Source: Sulfitobacter sp. THAF37 | GTDB taxonomy: Bacteria > Pseudomonadota > Alphaproteobacteria > Rhodobacterales > Rhodobacteraceae | DNA length: 64,000 nt | Assembly: GCF_009363555.1 (NCBI RefSeq) | Contig: NZ_CP045372.1 | Span: 1,437,501-1,501,500, forward strand | Reading direction: 5' to 3' | Shown: one piece after another, positions 57,544 to 64,000 of the stretch | How positions within the stretch are numbered: the stretch's first letter is position 1 | Layout of the letters: every line of letters starts with the position of its first letter | The notes under the pieces: model-generated | Database searches by the model: none | What the model was told of the DNA's origin: nothing | The model's input: the letters and a program-made list of their open reading frames with translations, nothing else | Program-made: the position numbers and the translations under genes

Positions 57544-59073
57544 TCAGTCCGCGTTTCCGTCCCCGCCGATGCTGAGCGCAGACGCCATGCCGGCAGCCTT
57601 GGACTTGCCTCCCAGCTTGTCGCGCACCGCGTCTTCGATCCGCTTGCCGATATCACCGTCGATGTTGCGCCAGTATTCGAACGCCCGCACCAGCACTTTC
57701 TCGCTGACGCCGTCGCAGAGATGCCCGGTGACGTTGTTCACCAGCCGCTCGCGCGCGGCGTCGTCCATGACATCCCGGACCAGTGCGCCGGCCTGCGACC
57801 AGTCGTCATCGTCCTCGCGCAGGGTATAGGCGCTGCGCACCATGTCGCCATCTGCGTGCCACAACCCGGCCTCGGTCGGCAGGGGCTGCGCGGCGGGCCC
57901 GCCGTAGGAGTTCGGGGCATAAACCGGGTCGGTCACATTCCGGGTCCGGCCCGCGCCATCCTTGGTATAGGCATGGACAGGCGCCTGCGGCTTGTTCACC
58001 GGAATTTCCTTGTAGTTCACCCCCAGCCGGGCGCGATGCGCATCGGCATAGGAAAACCCGCGTGCCAGCAGCATCTTGTCCGGGGACAGGCCGACACCGG
58101 GAACCATGTTGTTCGGCTCGAATGCGGCCTGTTCGATCTCTGTATGGAAATCGGTGGGATTGCGGTCGAGTACCAGCTTGCCCACCTCGATCAGTGGATA
58201 ATCCTCATGCGGCCAGGTCTTGGTCAGATCGAATGGGTTGATCCGGTAGGTCTTGGCATCTTCATAAGGCATGATCTGCCACTTCAGCGTCCAGCTGGGG
58301 TGGTTGCCGTCGCGAATGTTGTCGAACAGATCGCGGCGGTGGTAATCGCTGTCGGCACCGGCCATCTTGTCGGCTTCATCCTGGGTGAAATGAGCGTTGC
58401 CGTCGCCTTGATCGGTGTGAAAGTGGAACTTGACCCAGAATAGCTCTCCCGCTTCGTTGACCAGCGAATAGGTGTGGCTGGAATAGCCGTTCATCTCGCG
58501 CCAGGTTTTGGGGATGCCACGGTCGCCCATCAGATAGGCGACCTGATGCGCGCTTTCGGGGGACAGGGTCCAGAAATCCCACTGCATGTCGTGGTCGCGC
58601 AGCCCGTTGTCCGCGCGGCGTTTCTGGCTGCGGATGAAGTTCTGGAACTTGATCGGGTCGCGGACAAAGAAGATCGGCGTGTTGTTACCCACCATGTCAA
58701 AGTTGCCGTCTTCGGTGTACATCTTGACGGAAAAGCCGCGCGGGTCGCGCCAGGTGTCGGGGCTGCCACGCTCCCCGGCGACGGTGGAAAACCGCATCAG
58801 GACATCGGTTTTCGCACCGGGCTGGAACAACTTGGCCTTGGTGTAGCGCGACACATCCTGTGTCACTTCGAAATAGCCAAAGGCACCGGACCCCTTGGCG
58901 TGCGGCTGGCGTTCGGGGATGCGTTCCCGGTTGAAATTCGCCATCTGCTCCAGCAGGTAATGGTCGTGCAGGACGATGGGCCCATCCGGCCCCACGGTCA
59001 AAGAGTGTTCGTCGCTCTGGACGCGGATACCGGCATCGGTTGTGGTCGGGGGGACATTGGTTTTGCGGGACAT
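57544..59073 (-). CDS. katA: Monofunctional heme catalase
   Basis: 509 residues from the ATG at 59073; GAGAGAG is upstream. The distal histidine lies in [33 protein letters not shown], the catalytic Asn in [15 protein letters not shown], and the proximal Tyr motif in [14 protein letters not shown]. Size is that of small-subunit clade 3 catalases. It breaks down hydrogen peroxide. No signal peptide. Divergent from pheS. Confidence 0.93.
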   Translation of the reverse strand: MSRKTNVPPTTTDAGIRVQSDEHSLTVGPDGPIVLHDHYLLEQMANFNRERIPERQPHAKGSGAFGYFEVTQDVSRYTKAKLFQPGAKTDVLMRFSTVAGERGSPDTWRDPRGFSVKMYTEDGNFDMVGNNTPIFFVRDPIKFQNFIRSQKRRADNGLRDHDMQWDFWTLSPESAHQVAYLMGDRGIPKTWREMNGYSSHTYSLVNEAGELFWVKFHFHTDQGDGNAHFTQDEADKMAGADSDYHRRDLFDNIRDGNHPSWTLKWQIMPYEDAKTYRINPFDLTKTWPHEDYPLIEVGKLVLDRNPTDFHTEIEQAAFEPNNMVPGVGLSPDKMLLARGFSYADAHRARLGVNYKEIPVNKPQAPVHAYTKDGAGRTRNVTDPVYAPNSYGGPAAQPLPTEAGLWHADGDMVRSAYTLREDDDDWSQAGALVRDVMDDAARERLVNNVTGHLCDGVSEKVLVRAFEYWRNIDGDIGKRIEDAVRDKLGGKSKAAGMASALSIGGDGNAD

Positions 59074-59198
59074 GAAACTCTCTCGTTGAAGGGTGCTTAC
59101 CACGGCAACCATCGGCGCCACGCCCCGGTTCCCGCCCGCCATCTTGCAATCGGGGGGCGGTGCGGCTAGCAGGGCAGCTAGAAGTATGCGAGGCCACC

Positions 59199-60272
59199 AT
59201 GGAAGACCTATCAGCCAAATACCTTTCCCGTATCGCCGACGCGCGCGACGAGGCGGCGCTGGAGGACATCCGTCTGGCAGCCGTCGGCAAGAAGGGCGAA
59301 ATCGCGCTCAAGATGCGCGAGCTGGGAAAGATGACCCCGGAGCAACGGCAGGTCGCCGGCCCCGCCCTGAACGCGCTCAAGGACGAAATCAACTCGGCCC
59401 TGGCCGCCAAGAAGGCCGCGCTGGGCGATGCGGCCCTGGACGAGCGGCTGCGCAGCGAATGGCTGGACGTCAGCCTGCCCAACCGCGCCCGGCGGCAGGG
59501 CAGCATTCACCCGGTCAGCCAGGTGACGGAGGAACTGACCGCGATCTTTGCCGAGATGGGCTTTTCCGTTGCAGAGGGGCCGCGCATCGACACCGACTGG
59601 TACAACTTCGACGCGCTCAACATTCCCGGCCACCACCCGGCCCGGGCCGAGATGGACACGTTCTATATGGCGCGGGCGGAAGGGGACAATCGTCCGCCGC
59701 ATGTGCTGCGCACCCATACCAGCCCCGTGCAGATCCGCACGATGGAGGCCCAGGGCGCCCCGCTGCGCATCATTTGCCCCGGCGGTGTCTACCGCGCGGA
59801 TTATGACCAGACCCACACGCCGATGTTCCACCAGGTCGAGGGGCTGGCGATCGACCGCGATATCTCCATGGCGAACCTCAAGTGGGTGCTTGAGGAGTTC
59901 TTTGCCGCCTTTTTCGAGATCGACGGGATCAAGACCCGCTTTCGCGCGTCGCACTTCCCCTTCACCGAGCCGTCGGCGGAAGTGGACATCCAGTGCTCCT
60001 GGGTGGATGGCCAGCTGCGCATCGGCGAGGGCGACGGATGGCTGGAGGTGCTGGGCAGCGGCATGGTGCACCCGCATGTGCTGCGGGCGGGCGGCATCGA
60101 CCCCGACCAGTGGCAGGGGTTCGCTTTCGGCATGGGGATCGACCGCATCGCGATGCTGAAATACGGCGTACCGGACCTGCGCGCCTTCTTTGACAGCGAT
60201 CTGCGCTGGCTGCGGCACTACGGTTTCGCCAGCCTGGATCAGCCGAACCTGCATGCCGGATTGAGCCGTTAG
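59199..60272 (+). CDS. pheS: Phenylalanyl-tRNA synthetase alpha subunit
   Basis: 357 residues. N-terminal coiled coil (about 1-85), then the class II core beginning [46 protein letters not shown], motif 2 [20 protein letters not shown], and motif 3 [21 protein letters not shown]. The ATG at 59199 fits the family start. With PheT it forms the alpha2-beta2 enzyme. It is separated from pheT by a yrhK-like gene and a 347-base spacer. Confidence 0.96.
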   Translation: MEDLSAKYLSRIADARDEAALEDIRLAAVGKKGEIALKMRELGKMTPEQRQVAGPALNALKDEINSALAAKKAALGDAALDERLRSEWLDVSLPNRARRQGSIHPVSQVTEELTAIFAEMGFSVAEGPRIDTDWYNFDALNIPGHHPARAEMDTFYMARAEGDNRPPHVLRTHTSPVQIRTMEAQGAPLRIICPGGVYRADYDQTHTPMFHQVEGLAIDRDISMANLKWVLEEFFAAFFEIDGIKTRFRASHFPFTEPSAEVDIQCSWVDGQLRIGEGDGWLEVLGSGMVHPHVLRAGGIDPDQWQGFAFGMGIDRIAMLKYGVPDLRAFFDSDLRWLRHYGFASLDQPNLHAGLSR

Positions 60273-60281
60273 AGGTTGCCC

Positions 60282-60569
60282 ATGAAGCTGTTTCATCGTG
60301 ACAGGCGTGAAGATTCCCGTTCGCATCGCAGGATCTACGCCCAGTTCGAAATAGCTTATACGATTGTGGATTTCGCGGCGGCCCTGCTCTTTATCGTCGG
60401 GTCTGTGCTGTTCTTCTACGAAGCCACGCAGCGTGTGGGGACCTGGATGTTCTTGGTCGGATCGGTTTGCTTCGCTCTCAAGCCGACCCTGCGGCTGGTG
60501 CGTGAGATCAAGCTTTACCGGCTTGGCGACACGGAAGATCTGGCTGACCGGATCGGTGGGCGGGACTGA
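60282..60569 (+). CDS. YrhK-like membrane protein
   Basis: 95 residues: basic N-terminus (FHRDRREDSRSHRRIYAQFEIAYT), two hydrophobic helices (about 28-46 and 53-70) separated by YEATQRVGTW, and a charged tail KLYRLGDTEDLADRIGG. The YAQFEIAYTxVDFxAAxxFxxGSxLFF pattern matches the YrhK domain; function unknown. It starts nine bases after pheS and is presumably cotranscribed. Start at the ATG 60282 rather than the TTG six bases before. Confidence 0.75.
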   Translation: MKLFHRDRREDSRSHRRIYAQFEIAYTIVDFAAALLFIVGSVLFFYEATQRVGTWMFLVGSVCFALKPTLRLVREIKLYRLGDTEDLADRIGGRD

Positions 60570-60916
60570 CGCAGTTTCAACGTGGCCCGACGATCCGTGG
60601 CGATAAGGTCACGACGGGCGATGTTGGTTTCTGTTGCTTTGCCTTGTTCTGTTTGTGAGTGTCCGGGCCGATGCATCGCCCCCCTGCGCCGAGGGCGGGC
60701 TGTGTCGGCTGGGGGGACGCGCCTATCGCATGCGCCTGCCTGATACGGGGCCGCGATATCCCTGAGCGGTGGTCCCGGGGGCAGGCCGGGCATGTGTGTA
60801 TTTGAAGAACAATGAAGGTGCTGGTGCGTCCTGCGCCGTACGCAGGGGCTTTTCATTGAAACCCCCGGCATTTGCGGGTACCGAACGCCAAAGACGCATG
60901 CACGAGGTACCGCGCG
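60570..60916 (+). other. Long leader/spacer before pheT
   Basis: 347 bases without a sizeable gene. A 15-codon open frame at 60812-60859 (MKVLVRPAPYAGAFH) overlaps a hairpin CCTGCG-CCGTA-CGCAGG at 60830-60846; AATGAA and TTCATT flank the hairpin and could extend it. Only one Phe codon is present, so classical attenuation like E. coli pheM is not well supported. Confidence 0.4.
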
Positions 60917-63316
60917 ATGAAATTCACCCTGTCCTGGCTGAAAGAGCATCTGGATACGACCGCTTCGGTCGATGAAATCACCTATGCCCTGACCGATCTG
61001 GGTCTGGAGGTCGAAGGGGTCGAGGATCGCGGCGCGAAGCTGGCGGATTTTACCATCGGTTACGTGAAATCGGCGGAAAAGCATCCCGACGCGGATCGCC
61101 TGCGGGTCTGCCAGGTGGAGACGGATGAGGGCGTGACCCAGATCATCTGCGGCGCCCCCAATGCGCGCGAGGGCATCACGGTGGTTGTCGCCAAGCCGGG
61201 GGTTTACGTGCCCGGTATCGACACGACCATCGGCGTGGGCAAGATCCGGGGGATCGAGAGCTACGGCATGATGGCCTCTGAACGTGAAATGGAGCTGAGC
61301 GACGAGCATGACGGCATCATCGAGCTGCCCTCTGGCGAGGTCGGGCAGCGTTTTGTCGACTGGCTGGCCGAGAATGACCCGGCAAAGGTCGATCCGGTCA
61401 TCGAAATTGCGATCACGCCAAACCGGCCGGATGCGCTGGGCGTGCGCGGCATCGCCCGCGATCTGGCGGCCCGCGGTCTGGGCAAGCTGAAGCCGCGCGA
61501 CGTGGACGCTGTCGAGGGACAATTCCCCTGTCCCGTGGCCGTCAGCATCGACGATGACACCCGCGACCAATGCCCCGTCTTTTATGGCCGCCTTATCCGT
61601 GGGGTAAAGAACGGGCCATCGCCCGCCTGGCTGCAGGACCGCCTGCGGGCCATCGGTTTGCGCCCGATCTCTTTCCTCGTGGATGTGACCAACTTCTTTA
61701 CCTTTGACCGCAACCGCCCGCTGCACATTTTTGACGCGGACAAGATCACCGGCGACACGCTGCGCATCCACCGCGCCAAGGGGGGCGAGACGCTGCTGGC
61801 GCTGGACGACAGGGAGTACATCTTTGAGGAGGGGATGACGCTGATCTCGGACGCCGAGGGGGTGGAGAGCATCGGGGGCGTGATGGGCGGTGAGCGGACA
61901 GGCTGCACCGGCGAGACGGTGAATGTCTTTGTCGAGGCCGCCTATTTCGACCCGGTCCGCACCGCCTATACGGGGCGCGCGCTCAAGATCAATTCCGATG
62001 CGCGCTACCGGTTCGAGCGTGGGATTGACCCGGCCTGGACGCCTTATGGCATTGAACATGCCACCCGGATGATCCTGGATCACGCGGGCGGAGAGGCTTC
62101 CGAGGTTGTGGTGGCGGGGCAGATCCCCGACACCTCCCGCGCCTATCGGCTGGACGCGGCAAGGGTTCAGTCGCTGGTCGGCATGACCATTCCCGAAAGC
62201 GACCAGCGCCAGACGCTGACCTCGCTGGGCTTCCGGCTGGAAGGGAACATGGCGCATGTGCCGTCCTGGCGGCCCGACGTTCAGGGAGAGGCGGACCTGG
62301 TGGAAGAAGTGGCGCGCGTCGCCTCGCTGACCAAGCTGGAGGGGAGGCCACTGCCGCGCCTCACCGCTGGCGTCCCCCGCCCCGTTCTGTCGCCGATGCA
62401 GCGCCGCATAGGGGGCGCGCGTCGGGCAACCGCCGCGCTGGGGTACAACGAATGCGTGAGCTACAGCTTTATTGATCAGGCCTCTGCCGCGCTGTTCGGC
62501 GGCGGCACTGACGCGACGCGGCTGGAGAACCCGATTTCGTCGGACATGAGCCACATGCGCCCTGCGCTGCTGCCCGGCCTGCTGCAGGCGGCGGCGCGAA
62601 ATCAGGCACGCGGCCAGGCAGATCTGGCGCTGTTCGAAGTTGGACCGGCCTTTCACGGGGGCGAACCCGGAGAGCAGACCGAGATCATCAGCGGTCTTCT
62701 GATCGGTCGCACCGGCCCCAAGGATGTGCATGGCGCGTCACGGCCCGTGGATGTCTACGATGTCAAGGCGGATGCCGAAGCGGTGCTGGCGGCAATGGGT
62801 GCGCCCGCCCGAGCGCAGATCATGCGCGGCGGGCCGGACTGGTGGCATCCGGGGCGCCACGGTATGATCTGCCTTGGCCCCAAGAAGGTGCTGGGCATCT
62901 TTGGTGAGCTTCACCCCAGAGTGCTGTCTGCGATGGATGTGAAAGGACCGGCGATGGCCTTCACCCTTTGGCCCGGTGAAATCCCGCTGCCGCGAAGGGC
63001 CAGTGCGACCCGCGCCGCGCTGAAGATCAGCGATCTGCAGGCGGTGGAGCGTGATTTCGCCTTTGTCGTCGATGCCGGGGTTGAAGCGTTGACGCTGGTA
63101 AATGCGGCGCTGGGCGCGGACAAGGTGCTGATCGAGGATGTGCGCGTCTTCGACGAATTCATCGGCGGGTCACTGGGCGAGGGCAAGAAATCTCTGGCGA
63201 TCACGGTGCGGATGCAGCCCAGCGAGACGACGTTGAAAGATGCTGATATCGAAGCGGTCGGGGCAAAGGTGATCGAAAAAGTCACCAAGGCCACGGGCGG
63301 CGTTCTGCGCGGTTAA
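60917..63316 (+). CDS. pheT: Phenylalanyl-tRNA synthetase beta subunit
   Basis: 799 residues from the ATG at 60917. Begins MKFTLSWLKEHLDTTAS, with the N-terminal tRNA-binding (EMAP/OB) domain IGYVKSAEKHPDADRLRVCQVETDEG, the B3/B4 editing domain and B5 region, and ends with the ferredoxin-like anticodon-binding domain (AVERDFAFVVDAGVEA ... AKVIEKVTKATGGVLRG). Length and domain order are normal. It completes the enzyme with PheS. Confidence 0.96.
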   Translation: MKFTLSWLKEHLDTTASVDEITYALTDLGLEVEGVEDRGAKLADFTIGYVKSAEKHPDADRLRVCQVETDEGVTQIICGAPNAREGITVVVAKPGVYVPGIDTTIGVGKIRGIESYGMMASEREMELSDEHDGIIELPSGEVGQRFVDWLAENDPAKVDPVIEIAITPNRPDALGVRGIARDLAARGLGKLKPRDVDAVEGQFPCPVAVSIDDDTRDQCPVFYGRLIRGVKNGPSPAWLQDRLRAIGLRPISFLVDVTNFFTFDRNRPLHIFDADKITGDTLRIHRAKGGETLLALDDREYIFEEGMTLISDAEGVESIGGVMGGERTGCTGETVNVFVEAAYFDPVRTAYTGRALKINSDARYRFERGIDPAWTPYGIEHATRMILDHAGGEASEVVVAGQIPDTSRAYRLDAARVQSLVGMTIPESDQRQTLTSLGFRLEGNMAHVPSWRPDVQGEADLVEEVARVASLTKLEGRPLPRLTAGVPRPVLSPMQRRIGGARRATAALGYNECVSYSFIDQASAALFGGGTDATRLENPISSDMSHMRPALLPGLLQAAARNQARGQADLALFEVGPAFHGGEPGEQTEIISGLLIGRTGPKDVHGASRPVDVYDVKADAEAVLAAMGAPARAQIMRGGPDWWHPGRHGMICLGPKKVLGIFGELHPRVLSAMDVKGPAMAFTLWPGEIPLPRRASATRAALKISDLQAVERDFAFVVDAGVEALTLVNAALGADKVLIEDVRVFDEFIGGSLGEGKKSLAITVRMQPSETTLKDADIEAVGAKVIEKVTKATGGVLRG

Positions 63317-63325
63317 GGAGGCAAC

Positions 63326-63772
63326 ATGCTCAGAGTTTATCTTTCCGGTGAAATCCACACCGACTGGCGCGAACAGATCATCGAAGGGGCCAGCGGCCTG
63401 GACGTCGTCTTTGACGGGCCTGTCACCGAACACGCCGCCAGCGACGATTGCGGTGTGGCGATCCTGGGGGCAGAGGCTGACAAGTTCTGGCACGACCGCA
63501 AGGGCGCGCAGATCAATGCCATCCGCACCCGCAAGGGGATTGCGGACGCGGATGTCGTGGTTGTGCGTTTCGGCGATCAGTACAAGCAATGGAACGCCGC
63601 CTTCGACGCGGGTTATGCCGCCGCATTGGGCAAGTCGCTGATTGTGCTGCACGGGCCGGATCACGCCCATGCCCTGAAGGAAGTCGATGCCGCGGCACTC
63701 GCGGTCGCCTCCGAACCGGCGCAGGTGGTGCAGATCCTGCGCTATGTCCTGACCGGTGTGCTTCCGGGCTGA
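63326..63772 (+). CDS. YtoQ family protein
   Basis: 148 residues, starting LRVYLSGEIHTDWREQI and containing AILGAEADKFWHDRKGAQINAIRTRKGIADADVVVVRFGDQYKQWNAAFDAGYAAALGKSLIVLHG, which is characteristic of YtoQ and of nucleoside 2-deoxyribosyltransferase-like folds. Enzymatic function not established. GGAGG precedes the ATG nine bases after pheT, so it is likely in the same transcript. Confidence 0.88.
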   Translation: MLRVYLSGEIHTDWREQIIEGASGLDVVFDGPVTEHAASDDCGVAILGAEADKFWHDRKGAQINAIRTRKGIADADVVVVRFGDQYKQWNAAFDAGYAAALGKSLIVLHGPDHAHALKEVDAAALAVASEPAQVVQILRYVLTGVLPG

Positions 63773-63774
63773 TT

Positions 63775-63810
63775 GACTGACGCCCCCAGCCCGGAGCGGT
63801 GGCGTCAGTC
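63775..63810. terminator. Hairpin between ytoQ and a convergent GST gene
   Basis: GACTGACGCC pairs perfectly with GGCGTCAGTC (63801-63810) over a 16-base loop. The right strand contains the GST stop codon. No T-run follows, so it is an uncertain terminator. Confidence 0.4.
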
Positions 63811-64000
63811 GCGCGGCGGCGTCACCAGCCCTTTTTGCACCGCCGGACGGGCCGTGAACCGATCAACGTAGTCGACCAGATTGCCGTGATCTTCCCAGCC
63901 CACGGCCTCTTTTGCGCCGTAGAAATCAAGCGCCCGCAGCCAGGGGGCGATTGCGATGTCGGCGATGGAGAAATCTCCGGCGATCCATTCCTTGCCCGCG
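63805..64000 (-). CDS. Glutathione S-transferase, C-terminal part (cut by window end)
   Basis: The last 64 codons of a minus-strand gene whose start lies outside the window. The sequence GDFSIADIAIAPWLRAL is the N-capping box region (xxxSIADI) of the helical GST domain; VDYVDRFTARPAVQKGL is the usual C-terminal pattern of bacterial GSTs near YfcG/YghU types. It ends with TGA at 63805-63807. Confidence 0.85.
   Translation of the reverse strand, partial: AGKEWIAGDFSIADIAIAPWLRALDFYGAKEAVGWEDHGNLVDYVDRFTARPAVQKGLVTPPRD

Noticed and set aside
60515..62731. Minus-strand 738-codon frame opposite pheT
   Set aside because: Shadow frame; PheT domains are intact on the plus strand.

Overview
The window looks like a chromosomal segment of a marine-type alphaproteobacterium of the Rhodobacteraceae (Roseobacter group). 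The basis is high G+C, dense operons with 4-base ATGA/GTGA overlaps, an rRNA operon ordered tRNA-Ala, 23S, 5S, tRNA-fMet, an extended helix 9 in the 23S, and familiar family gene blocks (mreB-mreC-mreD-mrdA-rodA, coaBC-dut-moeB, rsmI-yraN-gshB, DUF1467-mce, an rpoH2-like sigma factor). Species cannot be named from the sequence alone.

Layout. 1-3613: 3' end of an rRNA operon. 3614-10479: a probable small genomic island, bounded on the left by the intact tRNA-fMet gene and on the right by a 25-base partial copy of the tRNA 3' end. It carries an internally deleted IS3-type element and a one-direction cluster for an AcoR-like regulator, a flavin monooxygenase, an SDR and a zinc alcohol dehydrogenase. 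10636-19430: small-molecule and accessory genes (VOC protein, HDAC-like amidohydrolase, nitroreductase, EI24 membrane protein, DUF1467, methylmalonyl-CoA epimerase, response regulator, GNAT, DUF1501/DUF1800 pair, hemerythrin). 19500-21353: aspS. 22021-26913: an unusual three-gene locus with a subtilisin-like protease without signal peptide, a PAP2/vanadium-haloperoxidase-fold enzyme with a collagen-like Gly-Arg-Asn N-terminus, and a divergent SARP-like regulator. 27050-37774: trpS, a catalytically dead rhomboid, murJ, glnD, an LpoA-like lipoprotein, rsmI, yraN, gshB and an esterase. 37740-44932: comM, GST, cobC-like and cobU, rpoH2-like sigma factor, coaBC, dut and a membrane-anchored MoeB/ThiF protein. 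44992-53681: M3 peptidase, ghrA-like dehydrogenase and the complete cell-elongation cluster. 53860-64000: VOC protein, DUF1244, pyk, rpmI-rplT, catalase, pheS, yrhK-like gene, pheT, ytoQ and the end of a GST gene.

Regulatory signals read by eye include an ECF-type promoter before the sigma factor, a CceR/PckR-type palindrome before pyk, CtrA-like TTAA-N7-TTAA sites before a response regulator and the protease, and a strong terminator after rplT. The most interesting items are the protease/haloperoxidase/regulator locus with its codon-diversified collagen-like repeat, the rhomboid that lost all its catalytic residues, the AcoR-like regulator lacking its sigma-54 contact loop, and the tRNA-fMet-bounded island. 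No database search or folding calculation was possible; all family names rest on recognised motifs.
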